Positions 35,867 to 44,661 are shown, numbered from the stretch's first letter. The stretch: 64,000 bases of DNA from Pediococcus acidilactici (GCA_024970065.1 CP103908.1:868001-932000), one strand, 5' to 3'. Numbers and translations are program-made. The notes: generated by a model from the sequence alone, not told the origin.

Positions 35867-37024
35867 ATGGCATGGTTTTTTGGTAAAAAGAAAAAGAAGG
35901 AAAAGGAAGCTGAAAAAAAGGTTGAACCAGCAACCCAAGCTCCGGAATCTGCAACGATGGCTTCTCCTGAGAAAGAAAAGGAAGCTCCGTTGAAAAGCAC
36001 GCCGGTAAAGGAACCGGCAAGTACGCCGGAATCAGCCCCGGCTGAGGATGTTACCCCCGCGGCGCCAGTTAATAAAGAGCCGCAACTAAACGAGGCTGAA
36101 AAGTATGACCGGGGATTGGAACGTTCTCGAAAGTCTTTTGGACAAAAACTCTCAGCCTTATTTACTAATTTTTCAGGGGTGGATGATGATTTTTACGATG
36201 ATCTTGAAGAAACCCTGATTGAAGCCGACGTTGGATTTGACACGGCCCTCGAAATTAGCGAAGAGGTTCGCGAGGAGATTGAATTTGAAAACGTTTCGGA
36301 CCCTGAAAAAATCTCGCAATTAATCGTCCGGCGGCTGGTTGATTTATATACACGTAACGGCAGTGCGGAAGACAACCATCTGGTTTTTAGTAAGGAAGGC
36401 CCAACGGTATTCCTTTTTGTGGGCGTTAATGGAGTTGGAAAAACTACCAGCATTGGTAAGATGGCGGCACGTTTTAAAGCTCGGGGTCGGAAAGTTCTCT
36501 TGGCGGCTTGTGATACGTTCCGGGCGGGAGCAATCCAGCAACTGGAAGAATGGGCTAACCGGGACGGCGTTGACATCGTTACCGGTAAGGAAAAGTCTGA
36601 TCCTGCCGCGGTCGCTTTTGAAGCGGTAAAAAAGGCTAAAGCCGAAAACTATGACCTCGTCTTTATCGATACGGCAGGTCGTTTGCAAAACAAAGTTAAC
36701 CTGATGAAGGAATTAGATAAGATCAAGCGGGTAATTAGTCGGGAAATCCCCGATGCACCGCAGGAATCTCTCCTAGTTTTGGATTCCACGACTGGGCAAA
36801 ATGCATTGACCCAAGCAAAGGCGTTTTTAGAAACCACAAACGTAACCGGAATCATTCTCACGAAACTAGACGGCACTGCCAAGGGTGGAATTGTCTTGGC
36901 CATCCGCAACCAACTGCACTTAGCTGTTAAATACGTGGGATTAGGTGAAAAGGTTGAGGACTTGAGTCCGTTTAATCCGGAAGAATATGTCCGCGGCCTG
37001 TTTAAGGGTTTGTTGGATGACTAG
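35867..37024 (+). CDS. ftsY: Signal recognition particle receptor FtsY
   Basis: FtsY (385 residues) docks SRP-ribosome complexes to the membrane. The first about 80 residues are a low-complexity Lys/Glu/Pro/Ala-rich A domain; the NG domain has [31 protein letters not shown] and [10 protein letters not shown]. It starts directly after the smc stop. The ATG follows a GGTGGGA site within smc. Confidence 0.95.
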   Translation: MAWFFGKKKKKEKEAEKKVEPATQAPESATMASPEKEKEAPLKSTPVKEPASTPESAPAEDVTPAAPVNKEPQLNEAEKYDRGLERSRKSFGQKLSALFTNFSGVDDDFYDDLEETLIEADVGFDTALEISEEVREEIEFENVSDPEKISQLIVRRLVDLYTRNGSAEDNHLVFSKEGPTVFLFVGVNGVGKTTSIGKMAARFKARGRKVLLAACDTFRAGAIQQLEEWANRDGVDIVTGKEKSDPAAVAFEAVKKAKAENYDLVFIDTAGRLQNKVNLMKELDKIKRVISREIPDAPQESLLVLDSTTGQNALTQAKAFLETTNVTGIILTKLDGTAKGGIVLAIRNQLHLAVKYVGLGEKVEDLSPFNPEEYVRGLFKGLLDD

Positions 37025-37029
37025 CGCTT

Positions 37030-37371
37030 ATGGAAATTGAAAAAAATAACCGAGTTAACAGTTTATTGGAATTTTACGAAGAACTGTTGACCCCCAAGCA
37101 AAAAGAATACATTACTCTGTACTATGCTGATGATTATTCGTTAGGCGAAATTTCTGAGGAATTCAACGTTAGTCGTCAGGCAGTGTATGATAATATTAAA
37201 CGGACCGTAAAAATTCTGGAAAAATACGAGCAACAATTACACCTTTTGCGTAACTTTGAGCTACGCAACGCAAAATTTGATCGCATTCAGGCGTACGTTG
37301 CCGAGAAGTATCCGGAAGATACCCAGCTCAAGCGCTATTTAGCGGACCTTGAGCAAAGTGAAGAAGAATAA
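37030..37371 (+). CDS. ylxM: SRP-associated helix-turn-helix protein YlxM
   Basis: YlxM (UPF0122, 113 residues) has a sigma-factor-like helix-turn-helix ([20 protein letters not shown] near residues 35-55), and in streptococci it stimulates SRP assembly and GTPase cycling. It lies between ftsY and ffh as usual. Confidence 0.93.
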   Translation: MEIEKNNRVNSLLEFYEELLTPKQKEYITLYYADDYSLGEISEEFNVSRQAVYDNIKRTVKILEKYEQQLHLLRNFELRNAKFDRIQAYVAEKYPEDTQLKRYLADLEQSEEE

Positions 37372-37387
37372 GACGGAGGGGCTGTCA

Positions 37388-38818
37388 ATGGCTTTTGAAG
37401 GTCTAACAGAACGTTTACAGAAAACTTTTAATAATTTAAGAAAAAAAGGAAAGGTAACCGAAGCGGACTTGCGCGACACCATGCGCGAAATTCGGCTCGC
37501 ATTGCTGGAAGCCGACGTTAACTTTACCGTTGTAAAGAAATTTGTAAAAACCGTCCGGGAAAAAGCACTCGGCTCGGATATTTTAGAAGGATTAAACCCG
37601 GCCCAACAAATTGTCAAGCTAGTTAATGACGAATTAGTGAAGATGATGGGTACCGAAGCTAGTCCGTTAAATCAAGCACCAAAGATTCCTACCATCATCA
37701 TGATGGCTGGTTTACAGGGTGCTGGTAAAACTACGACGACTGGTAAATTGGCGTTAAAGCTTAAGAATGAAAAGAAGGCGCGCCCACTGTTGATTGCGGC
37801 TGACGTTTATCGGCCAGCGGCGATTGACCAGTTAGTTCAAGTTGGTGAACAAATCGGCGTCCCAGTTTACCAAGAGGGAACCGACGTTAGTCCAGTTGAA
37901 ATTGTTCGGCACGGGCTAGAACAAGCTGCCGAAAATAAGAACGATTACGTTTTTATTGATACGGCAGGTCGGCTACAAATTGATGAAAAGCTAATGCAAG
38001 AATTAGCGGACATCAAGGAATTAGCCCATCCTGATGAAATTCTCCTGGTTGTCGACGCGATGACCGGGCAAAATGCGGTAAATACAGCGGAAGGCTTTAA
38101 TGATAAGTTAGACATTACCGGGGTAATCCTGACTAAGTTAGATGGGGACACCCGTGGCGGTGCAGCTTTGTCAATCCGGGCAGTAACGGGTAAGCCAATT
38201 AAATTTGTGGGTCAAGGTGAAAAAATGGAAGACTTAGACGTCTTCCACCCGGACCGAATGGCTTCTCGAATCTTAGGCATGGGGGACATGCTTACTTTAA
38301 TTGAAAAGACCCAAAAGGAATTCGACGAAAAGCAAGCAGCCGAAATGTCCCAAAAAATTCGGGAAAATACCTTTGATTTCAACGATTTCTTGGATCAAAT
38401 GAACCAAGTTCAAAGTATGGGCCCGATTGAAGACATTGTGAAGATGATTCCGGGGATGGCAAATAATCCGGCATTGAAGAACATTAACGTCGATCCTAAG
38501 GATATTGAGCATACCAAAGCAATTGTCTACTCAATGACTAAACAAGAGCGCGAAAATCCGGATATTTTAAATCCTAGTCGGCGGCGCCGGATTGCTGCCG
38601 GATCAGGTCGGCCAGTGGTTGAAGTTAACCGGATGATTAAGCAGTTTAACCAAATGAAAAAAATGATGAACCAAATGTCCAAGGGAAACTTTGGCCCGAT
38701 GGAGGGAATGTTTGGTAACGGCATTAAGGGCAAGTTGTCTAAGATGGCAATGAACTCGATGGTTAAGCGGAATAAAAAGAAGAAAAAGAAGCGGATGAAG
38801 AAGAATAAAAAGCGGTAA
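37388..38818 (+). CDS. ffh: Signal recognition particle protein Ffh
   Basis: Ffh (476 residues) binds signal peptides and SRP RNA. The NG domain has GLQGAGKTTTTGKLA, DVYRPAAIDQL, DTAGRLQ and TKLDGDTRGG; the C-terminal M domain has IPGMANNPALK and is Met-rich, ending in a Lys-rich tail. The ATG at 37388 follows GGAGGGG; the longer frame lies within ylxM. The SRP RNA gene itself is not in the window. Confidence 0.95.
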   Translation: MAFEGLTERLQKTFNNLRKKGKVTEADLRDTMREIRLALLEADVNFTVVKKFVKTVREKALGSDILEGLNPAQQIVKLVNDELVKMMGTEASPLNQAPKIPTIIMMAGLQGAGKTTTTGKLALKLKNEKKARPLLIAADVYRPAAIDQLVQVGEQIGVPVYQEGTDVSPVEIVRHGLEQAAENKNDYVFIDTAGRLQIDEKLMQELADIKELAHPDEILLVVDAMTGQNAVNTAEGFNDKLDITGVILTKLDGDTRGGAALSIRAVTGKPIKFVGQGEKMEDLDVFHPDRMASRILGMGDMLTLIEKTQKEFDEKQAAEMSQKIRENTFDFNDFLDQMNQVQSMGPIEDIVKMIPGMANNPALKNINVDPKDIEHTKAIVYSMTKQERENPDILNPSRRRRIAAGSGRPVVEVNRMIKQFNQMKKMMNQMSKGNFGPMEGMFGNGIKGKLSKMAMNSMVKRNKKKKKKRMKKNKKR

Positions 38819-38830
38819 TTGCCGCATTTT
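38812..38830 (+). terminator. Possible short terminator overlapping the ffh stop
   Basis: GCGG at 38812-38815 and CCGC at 38822-38825 can pair, followed by ATTTT. The stem is short, so this is weak. Confidence 0.3.
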
Positions 38831-38872
38831 AACGGGATAAAAAATAAAATTTAATCTGTTAAGGAAAAAACC

Positions 38873-38901
38873 TTTACATCTCTTCAAATAACTGGTATAT
38901 T
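38873..38901 (+). promoter_or_regulatory. Promoter of rpsP
   Basis: TTTACA at 38873-38878 and TATATT at 38896-38901 are separated by 17 bases, 32 bases before the rpsP start. Confidence 0.75.
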
Positions 38902-38933
38902 ATTACTCGTGAATAAATAGTGGAGGTGTTAAC

Positions 38934-39206
38934 ATGTCTGTAAAGATTCGTTTAAAACGTATGGGTTCGAAGAAGCGTCCTTTCTACCGTATCGTGGTTG
39001 CTGATTCACGTTCACCACGTGATGGTCGTTTTATCGCCCAAGTTGGAACATACAACCCATTAGTTGAACCAGCTGCAGTTAAGCTTGAAGAAGAAGAAAT
39101 CATGAACTGGTTAAACAATGGTGCACAACCTTCGGATACGGTTAAGAATATTCTTTCTAAAGCAGGAATTATGAAGAAGTATCACGAAGCTAAATATACA
39201 AAATAG
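38934..39206 (+). CDS. rpsP: 30S ribosomal protein S16
   Basis: S16 (90 residues) is an early 30S assembly protein. [20 protein letters not shown] and the VGTYNPL segment are diagnostic. TGGAGGTG precedes the ATG. A strong terminator lies directly after it, before rimM. Confidence 0.96.
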   Translation: MSVKIRLKRMGSKKRPFYRIVVADSRSPRDGRFIAQVGTYNPLVEPAAVKLEEEEIMNWLNNGAQPSDTVKNILSKAGIMKKYHEAKYTK

Positions 39207-39221
39207 GTTTTAACCTGAAAT

Positions 39222-39265
39222 GAAGGGCGTAAGTAAAACGGTTGTTTTATTACGCCCTTCTTTTT
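39222..39265 (+). terminator. Strong terminator between rpsP and rimM
   Basis: GAAGGGCGTAA and TAAAAC pair with GTTTTATTACGCCCTTC (one bulged G), followed by five T. It would end rpsP transcripts or limit read-through to rimM-trmD. Confidence 0.9.
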
Positions 39266-39282
39266 GTATCGGAGGAAGAATA

Positions 39283-39798
39283 ATGAACTATTATAACGTG
39301 GCCAAAATCGTGAACACGCGTGGCTTACGCGGTGAATTAAAGGTGATCGCGTACACCGACTTTCCGGAAGAACGTTTCCAAGCCGGCACTGAACTGCAAT
39401 TATTTAAAGACGCGAACGCAACGGCACCAATGCAAGCCGTAACGGTACAATCGGCAAAACCTTTTAAAGGCATGTGGTTAATCCAATTGGCCGGACTAGA
39501 CTCAATCAACGAAGTTGAAAAGTTTAAGGGCATGATGCTAAAAATTGCGGAAGATCAACTCCAAGAGCTTGGTGAAGATGAATTTTACCAACACGAAATT
39601 ATTGGGTTAGAGGTCGTTGAAGAAGGGCAAACTCTCGGTAAAGTTAAGGAAATTTTGTCCTACGGTCCTAACGATGTTTGGGTAGTTGAACGGCCAGGTC
39701 AAAAAGACTTATTGCTACCATACTTAAAGGACGTAGTATTAAAAGTTGATTTAGATAAAGGTGTTGTAGAAGTTGCGGTACCTGAGGGGTTAGATTAA
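39283..39798 (+). CDS. rimM: Ribosome maturation factor RimM
   Basis: RimM (171 residues) assists 30S head assembly and binds S19. The N-terminal barrel has [16 protein letters not shown] and the PRC-barrel half has [10 protein letters not shown] and [10 protein letters not shown]. The ATG at 39283 follows GGAGGAAG; the frame can be read back to 39220, but that part lies inside the terminator hairpin. trmD overlaps the stop by one base. Confidence 0.94.
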   Translation: MNYYNVAKIVNTRGLRGELKVIAYTDFPEERFQAGTELQLFKDANATAPMQAVTVQSAKPFKGMWLIQLAGLDSINEVEKFKGMMLKIAEDQLQELGEDEFYQHEIIGLEVVEEGQTLGKVKEILSYGPNDVWVVERPGQKDLLLPYLKDVVLKVDLDKGVVEVAVPEGLD

Positions 39799-40535
39799 TG
39801 AAGATTGATATTTTAACTTTATTTCCGAAAATGGTTGAAGTGCCGCTCCACGAGTCAATTGTGGGGAAGGCGATTGAAAGTGACAAATTAGCCGTTGAGG
39901 TAACTGATTTTCGTGAATATTCAACTAATAAGCACAAAAATGTCGACGATTACCCTTATGGAGGCGGAGCCGGTATGCTACTGACGCCACAACCGATTTT
40001 TGACGCTATGGAGCACGTCAAAAGCCAAAATCACCAATCGGCAGGTCGGGTGATTTTAGTGGATCCAGGTGGCAAGCGTTTTAATCAAGCAATGGCGGAA
40101 GATTTTGCAAAAGAAGAGCACCTGACCTTTATCTGTGGGCATTATGAAGGCTATGATGAGCGGATTAAGACGTTGGTCGATGACGAAGTTTCGCTTGGTG
40201 ATTTTGTGATTACGGGCGGGGAATTAGCGGCATTGACGATGATTGATGCAACGGTTCGTTTACTACCAGACGTGCTAGGTAACGATGAGTCTGCTGAAGA
40301 TGATTCATTTTCTACGGGACTTTTAGAGTTTCCACAGTACACCCGTCCCGCTGATTTTCGAGGATTAAAAGTACCGGAGATTTTGTTGAGTGGTAACCAT
40401 GGCAAGATTGACGAATGGCGACGAACGATGGCGTTGAAGAAAACGTTAGAACGTCGGCCAGATTTATTAAAAACGGCTAAATTAACGGCGGAAGATCAAA
40501 AGATCCTCCGAGAATTACAAACACCCGATATATAA
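39798..40535 (+). CDS. trmD: tRNA (guanine-37-N1)-methyltransferase TrmD
   Basis: TrmD (245 residues) methylates G37 next to the anticodon, preventing frameshifts. The SPOUT knot is seen in [28 protein letters not shown] and the YTRPADFRG segment; the C-terminal domain binds tRNA. The ATG overlaps the rimM stop (TAATG). A long structured RNA with a terminator follows immediately. Confidence 0.96.
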   Translation: MKIDILTLFPKMVEVPLHESIVGKAIESDKLAVEVTDFREYSTNKHKNVDDYPYGGGAGMLLTPQPIFDAMEHVKSQNHQSAGRVILVDPGGKRFNQAMAEDFAKEEHLTFICGHYEGYDERIKTLVDDEVSLGDFVITGGELAALTMIDATVRLLPDVLGNDESAEDDSFSTGLLEFPQYTRPADFRGLKVPEILLSGNHGKIDEWRRTMALKKTLERRPDLLKTAKLTAEDQKILRELQTPDI

Positions 40536-40536
40536 T

Positions 40537-40648
40537 GAGGATGATTGGATCTATACAATTGACGGAGGCTAGCGGGGAACTAGTCTAAAAAGCTTTGATA
40601 TTTTTAGAGGTAGGTTAATTGTGTAGGTGACGGTTCATCCTCTTTTTA
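40537..40648 (+). ncRNA. Structured RNA with terminator in the trmD-fetA gap
   Basis: GAGGATGA (40537-40544) pairs with TCATCCTC (40635-40642), followed by a T run; ATCTATACAATT (40549-40560) pairs with AATTGTGTAGGT (40617-40628, two wobbles). The 56 bases inside can form two more hairpins, GGCTAG/CTAGTC and CTAAAAA/TTTTTAG. The fold is thus a multibranched closed RNA ending as a terminator. It starts one base after the trmD stop. It could be a complex terminator, a 3' UTR RNA or a leader element for fetA; I do not recognise an Rfam class. Confidence 0.55.
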
Positions 40649-40708
40649 CTAGTAACTTCTAGTTTTTTAAATTATAATGAATCTAAATAAGTTAGGGGAG
40701 TGACTTTT

Positions 40709-41374
40709 ATGACCAAAATCTTTTCCGTTCGTAATCTTAATTACGTAGTTAACGGAACCAGAATTTTGAATTCAATCGATTTTGATGCGGAACTTGGTGA
40801 TTACATTACGATAGTGGGCCCCTCCGGGTCGGGGAAAAGTACTTTTTTAAAGATTTTGGCCACGTTACTGACCCCTACAAGCGGCACGATTATGTATCAC
40901 GGAGAGGATCAGCTTGCGATCCCCAAAATTGAATACCGCAAGGAGGTTTCTTACTGTTTCCAACAACCAACCTTGTTTGGCGAAACGGTTCGTGACAATC
41001 TGGCGTTTCCTTTTGAAATTCGTAACCATCCTTTTAACGCGGATAAGGCAATTAGGTCACTCGAACAGGTTGACTTAACCGCACGATTCTTAGATAAGCC
41101 GATTGTGGACCTATCGGGGGGCGAAAAGCAACGGGTGGCGTTAGTCCGCAACTTGCTTTTTCCACCTAAAGTCCTTTTGTTGGATGAAGTTACTACGGGT
41201 CTAGATGTGGACACCAAGGCAATTGTCCATCATTTAATTGAAAAAATGAACCAAAAAAGCAAAATTACGGTTTTAGCAATTACACATGACGAAGCAGAAA
41301 TTAATTTAGCTCATCGTTTAGTCACGATTGAAAATGGCAGAATTGTAGGTGAACGACATGAACTTAATCGTTAG
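40709..41374 (+). CDS. ABC transporter ATPase, FetA/YbbL-like
   Basis: The 221-residue ATPase has Walker A GPSGSGKSTFLK, Q-loop CFQQPTLFGETV, signature LSGGEKQRVALVRN, Walker B VLLLDEVTTGLD and the switch His. Paired with the UPF0014 permease downstream, it resembles the E. coli FetAB exporter linked to iron homeostasis; the substrate here is not established. The ATG at 40709 follows AGGGGAG; a GTG at 40700 is less likely. A TATAAT at 40673-40678 may be its -10, after an inverted repeat ACTAG/CTAGT. Confidence 0.85.
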   Translation: MTKIFSVRNLNYVVNGTRILNSIDFDAELGDYITIVGPSGSGKSTFLKILATLLTPTSGTIMYHGEDQLAIPKIEYRKEVSYCFQQPTLFGETVRDNLAFPFEIRNHPFNADKAIRSLEQVDLTARFLDKPIVDLSGGEKQRVALVRNLLFPPKVLLLDEVTTGLDVDTKAIVHHLIEKMNQKSKITVLAITHDEAEINLAHRLVTIENGRIVGERHELNR

Positions 41375-42113
41375 TCCTTTGGCGTTATCCTTCGCCATCA
41401 TCTTAGTTATCATTGCGTTAGGAATTAATCTACACGAAAAAATTGGGTTGGAAAAGGACATGGTGATCGGGGTAATTCGGGCAGTTATCCAGCTAACCGT
41501 CGTGGGTTACGTTTTAACTTACGTTATTAAGGTTGACCGGGTCTGGTTAACCATCTTGATGGTATTGATCATCATTTTTAATGCCGCACTTAACGCGAAA
41601 AAACGGGCGGATAAAATTCCCCATGCGTTTTTTATTAGTCTCTTAGCCATTAGCGTGGCAACCGTGACAACCATTTGTTTACTAGTGTTAGCGCGGGCAA
41701 TTAAGTTTACCCCCAGCCAAATCGTGCCAATTTCTGGGATGATTGCTAGTAACACCATGGTGGCAATCGGATTATGCTACCGCAGCATGAACCAAACTTT
41801 TAAAGACCAACGCCAAGGGGTTTTAGAACGGCTAGCGTTAGGGGCCAACTTGAAGCAAGCATCACGAGCGATTGTCCAAAATTCAATTAAAACCGGGATG
41901 TCGCCAACCATTGATTCCGCCAAAACAGTAGGGATTGTGAGTTTACCAGGAATGATGTCCGGATTAATTTTTGCCGGAGTCGATCCCACTAAGGCGATTC
42001 TGTACCAAATTATGGTAACTTTTATGTTGTTAGCAGCCACTAGTATTGGTAGTGTAATTGCTTGCTACATGGCGTATCCGCTTTTTTATAACGATGATTT
42101 ACAGTTAAAATAA
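41358..42113 (+). CDS. UPF0014 membrane permease, FetB/YbbM-like
   Basis: The 251-residue protein has about seven hydrophobic segments and the UPF0014 hallmarks: GVIRAVIQLTVVGYVLTY near residues 35-55, ISGMIASNTMVAIGL and the IKTGMSPTIDSAKTVGIVSL loop followed by LPGMMSGLIFAG. It would be the membrane half of the transporter with the overlapping ATPase gene (17-base overlap). The ATG at 41358 is chosen for its GTAGGTG site. Metal (iron) export is the role of the E. coli relative; here it is inferred. Confidence 0.85.
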   Translation: MNLIVSPLALSFAIILVIIALGINLHEKIGLEKDMVIGVIRAVIQLTVVGYVLTYVIKVDRVWLTILMVLIIIFNAALNAKKRADKIPHAFFISLLAISVATVTTICLLVLARAIKFTPSQIVPISGMIASNTMVAIGLCYRSMNQTFKDQRQGVLERLALGANLKQASRAIVQNSIKTGMSPTIDSAKTVGIVSLPGMMSGLIFAGVDPTKAILYQIMVTFMLLAATSIGSVIACYMAYPLFYNDDLQLK

Positions 42114-42115
42114 CT

Positions 42116-42144
42116 TTGCATCAGCGGAGTGGATATGTTATTAT
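42116..42144 (+). promoter_or_regulatory. Possible promoter of rplS
   Basis: TTGCAT at 42116-42121 and TATTAT at 42139-42144 are 17 bases apart. It overlaps one arm of the leader stem listed next, so if used, that outer stem would not form in its transcript. Confidence 0.45.
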
Positions 42145-42185
42145 TTTACTTGGCTTGAATGCCAACAATTAACAATGTTCCGCTG
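42122..42185 (+). ncRNA. Candidate L19 leader RNA
   Basis: CAGCGGA (42122-42128) pairs with TCCGCTG (42179-42185); inside, TGTTA/TAACA and TTGGC/GCCAA pair in nested order. The structure lies directly before rplS, where the L19 leader is known in Firmicutes. Match to the Rfam model was not tested. Confidence 0.5.
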
Positions 42186-42228
42186 GCTCCGGGTGAGTTA
42201 AGAAGATTGGTGAAGGGAAGATTTTTTG

Positions 42229-42600
42229 ATGAATGAATTAATCAACAAGATTACAAAAGAACAACTTCGCGACGACATTCCTGAATTCCGCGCTGGTGAT
42301 ACTGTTCGGGTTCACGCTAAGGTTGTTGAAGGTAACCGCGAACGGATCCAGATGTTTGAAGGGGTAGTTATCAAGCGTCATGGTTCAGGAATCAGTGCTA
42401 CATACACTGTTCGTAAGATCAGTAACGGAATTGGTGTGGAACGTACATTCCCACTCCATTCACCACGTGTAGCTAAGATTGACGTTGTTCGTTACGGTCG
42501 CGTTCGTCGTGCTAAGCTTTACTACCTACGTGCATTACATGGTAAGGCAGCTCGTATTAAGGAAGACCGTCGTAAAGCTAACGCTATGAAAAATAAATAG
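42229..42600 (+). CDS. rplS: 50S ribosomal protein L19
   Basis: L19 (123 residues) lies at the 30S-50S interface. Diagnostic parts are [29 protein letters not shown] and the C-terminal [20 protein letters not shown]. The ATG at 42229 is used; a TTG three bases earlier is in frame. A strong terminator follows. Confidence 0.95.
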   Translation: MNELINKITKEQLRDDIPEFRAGDTVRVHAKVVEGNRERIQMFEGVVIKRHGSGISATYTVRKISNGIGVERTFPLHSPRVAKIDVVRYGRVRRAKLYYLRALHGKAARIKEDRRKANAMKNK

Positions 42601-42638
42601 TTTTTGACCAGCACTAAGGTTGGGTAAAGACTAGTGAA

Positions 42639-42678
42639 GAAACCAATTCGTTTAATCGCGAATTGGTTTCTTTTTTTT
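42639..42678 (+). terminator. Terminator after rplS
   Basis: GAAACCAATTCG at 42639-42650 pairs perfectly with CGAATTGGTTTC at 42659-42670, followed by eight T. Confidence 0.92.
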
Positions 42679-43102
42679 AGGTAAATTTAGCGCATAAGGG
42701 TTATTACTAACCAATTAGAAATGATTTTTATAAGTGCGGATAAATAATTGGGTTGTTTGTTAATGAAATAATGGAAAAAATTTACGAGAGTCAATTACTA
42801 AAAAATTCACTTAAAATATAGGAATAACATTGTTGCTTAATTTTTGGGATTGCCAATTAATGAAGTTTGGGTGTATATTTAATACACGATAAGACATATA
42901 AAACTAGTAAAGAACCATGAGAGTATTGGATAACAATGAAAATTGGAATACTGATTAAATTAAGGGTTGAAAGATCGTTAGGTTGAATAAAAATCATAAC
43001 GCAAAAGTAAAGCCCTTAGTGACTAGTCAAAGTTTTATCACGGATCAAGGAAGTGACTTCTAAAACAGCGTAAGGGAAGTCAATAGTAGAGGAGCAAAAA
43101 TA
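42679..43102 (+). promoter_or_regulatory. 424-base stretch: promoter and long leader of the DUF4176 gene
   Basis: No gene is seen. TTGCCA at 42850-42855 and TATATT at 42874-42879 (18-base spacer) form a promoter; its -10 lies inside an inverted repeat GTGTAT/ATACAC (42871-42887), a possible operator. The transcript would have a leader of about 215 bases with pairing AGTATT/AATACT near 42922-42952 and CCCTTA/TAAGGG spanning about 43013-43075. The part before 42850 is AT-rich without visible features. Confidence 0.5.
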
Positions 43103-43432
43103 ATGGCACAAAATATATTACCGTTAGGTTCGGTTGTAACGTTAAAAGATCATCCTGAAAGAGGAGAGTTGCTTATTATTTCAAGAGCGAGCGTGGTCCA
43201 GGAAGAAGCCCAAAAGGAAGCCTACTTCGATTATGGAGCGGTGCTCATCCCAGAAGGAATGATGACACCGGAAGAAGTTTACTTTTTTAATCGCGAAGAC
43301 GTCGGTAAAGTGGTGTACAAAGGTTACGTTAACCACGCAGAAAAACAATTTGCCGAAAATTATGACCGGTTAATTAGTCAAACTGACATTGCGAAGGGAA
43401 CAACGGATATTTTAAATGCACCAAACGCATAG
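43103..43432 (+). CDS. DUF4176 domain protein
   Basis: The 109-residue protein has the DUF4176 layout: LPLGSVVTLK at the start, a strand like LLIISR, then YFDYGAVLIPEGMM and VYFFNREDVGKVVYKGY. In Firmicutes this domain usually occurs inside type VII (WXG100) secretion loci; no EssC, EsxA or LXG toxin gene is near, so this is an orphan. GAGGAGC lies before the ATG. It has its own promoter and is closed by a large hairpin. Confidence 0.78.
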   Translation: MAQNILPLGSVVTLKDHPERGELLIISRASVVQEEAQKEAYFDYGAVLIPEGMMTPEEVYFFNREDVGKVVYKGYVNHAEKQFAENYDRLISQTDIAKGTTDILNAPNA

Positions 43433-43534
43433 TGGACTGAAAATTATGGGTCTCTTAGAAAATATTTCTGGGGTAATGAGATTCTTTAGTAAAAAAATAA
43501 GCGCGGATAACGAAGTATAAAAACAAATTTAAAA

Positions 43535-43619
43535 GACATCAACTGCTTAAAGGAAATTTCAATAGGCTAGCTAAAACTTAACTAGCTTAATTTCCTAATA
43601 GCAATTGATGCCTTTTTTT
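43535..43619. terminator. Large nested hairpin, probable bidirectional terminator
   Basis: Three nested stems: GACATCAACTGC with GCAATTGATGCC (43601-43612), GGAAATT with AATTTCC, and GCTAG with CTAGC at the centre. Seven T follow on the + strand; the reverse-strand tail is also T-rich. It lies between convergent genes. At 78 bases of stem it is unusually long for a terminator. Confidence 0.75.
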
Positions 43620-43625
43620 AATTTA

Positions 43626-43952
43626 CTATTCTTGGATAAATTTAACGGCAGTTCCGTAAGCGGCAACCGACTGCATGTCAGTGCCGATTGAACCTGAATC
43701 AAAACGCATCATCACTACGGCATCAGCACCCATTGCCGCAGCATTTTCTCGTAAACGTTGGACTGCTATATGCCGAGATTCGTCCAACATTTTGGTGTAG
43801 TCTTTAATTTCGCCACCAACAATATTTTTTAAACCTGCTCCAATATTTCGTACTAAATTTTTAGATTGGGTGGTCAAACCAAAAACTTCTCCAATTACTT
43901 GATATTCCTTACCAGGGATACGTTCGGTGGTGGTAACTAGCATTTCTTCCAT
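43626..43952 (-). CDS. YbjQ family (UPF0145) protein
   Basis: The 108-residue protein has the YbjQ/DUF74 pattern: [20 protein letters not shown] at the start, [19 protein letters not shown] in the middle and [15 protein letters not shown] followed by AAYGTAVKF. Related proteins form pentamers and have been called heavy-metal-binding; their role is unknown. AGGAGGAATC precedes the ATG. It follows the DsrE-like gene on the same strand by 33 bases, so both probably form an operon. Confidence 0.85.
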   Translation of the reverse strand: MEEMLVTTTERIPGKEYQVIGEVFGLTTQSKNLVRNIGAGLKNIVGGEIKDYTKMLDESRHIAVQRLRENAAAMGADAVVMMRFDSGSIGTDMQSVAAYGTAVKFIQE

Positions 43953-43985
43953 GAAGATTCCTCCTATAAGTTAGGTGATTATAAA

Positions 43986-44318
43986 TTACGGCCGTAAATA
44001 CGCATAGCCAGCAGCTTGTTTTTCTACTAACTCAACAACCCCTGAAGGGACCACTTTGGCATCGCTAATTAAGCTATCGAGACTAATTTGTCGTTGTTTT
44101 AGCGAATTCTGGCAAACGACCAACTGATCCAGGGGCTGGAGGGCGTCTTTAATTGTTGCATTTTGCGACTGGGAAGTCTGTAAAGCTGCCACTGCAGGGC
44201 CGTTAACAAGTAATTCAATTACGTTATTGGTTTCAGCGTAATGTTCGTTCAAATGGGCGAGGTTACTTAGTACCATGGGCCATTTTTCCATTTCATCGAT
44301 ATGCATAATTATTTTCAT
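43986..44318 (-). CDS. DsrE family protein
   Basis: The 110-residue protein shows the DsrE/DsrF-like fold: MKIIMHIDEMEKWPMVLSN at the start with a mobile loop, VIELLVNGPAVAAL, and CQNSLKQRQISLD where a single Cys aligns with the family's active cysteine. DsrE proteins carry sulfur in other bacteria; this single-Cys member may only be structural. The ATG at 44318 is preferred over a TTG just before it. It is first in the pair with ybjQ. Confidence 0.75.
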   Translation of the reverse strand: MKIIMHIDEMEKWPMVLSNLAHLNEHYAETNNVIELLVNGPAVAALQTSQSQNATIKDALQPLDQLVVCQNSLKQRQISLDSLISDAKVVPSGVVELVEKQAAGYAYLRP

Positions 44319-44329
44319 CAATAGTGGTC

Positions 44330-44625
44330 CTACCTTTCATGATGGTTGTGTACCCAACATTATAACGCGAAACAGTGCCAATAGGGAGCTTAAAGTAAGT
44401 TACACAATGAGTTCATTTGTACACCATTAACGATGTTTGGGATGTACAAAAATTACTTGACAAGCAATTCCCCGTCCTGGTGGCGATTTTAGTGTATGGG
44501 GTTAATTAATTGTGACGGTTCAAGATAATTTGTTTCAATCAGGGAAATCAATAAGAAATCCCACCATATCGGCTTTGAACGCTGTTTTTTAAAAAAATAG
44601 CAAAAAATTCACATTTTAAAAGCAA
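44330..44625. promoter_or_regulatory. Intergenic region with TGTACA repeat before the DsrE-ybjQ pair
   Basis: TTTGTACA at 44416-44423 and TGTACAAA at 44443-44450 form an inverted repeat 19 bases apart, in the promoter region of the reverse-strand pair. A TTGACA at 44457 reads toward fabZ but has no -10 at the right place. No gene is seen. Confidence 0.4.
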
Positions 44626-44654
44626 TTGCGCAACGAACCTTTTCTCGCTATTCT
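44626..44654 (+). promoter_or_regulatory. Promoter of the fab-acc operon
   Basis: TTGCGC at 44626-44631 and TATTCT at 44649-44654 are 17 bases apart. Transcription would begin about 44660, at the left edge of the inverted repeat at 44662. Confidence 0.55.
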
Positions 44655-44661
44655 TTTGAAT

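Noticed and set aside
39220..39282. Upstream start for rimM
   Set aside because: The extra codons lie inside the rpsP terminator hairpin, and GGAGG precedes the ATG at 39283.
44457..44485. TTGACA reading toward the fab operon
   Set aside because: At 16-18 bases downstream there is GC-rich sequence without a -10 box.
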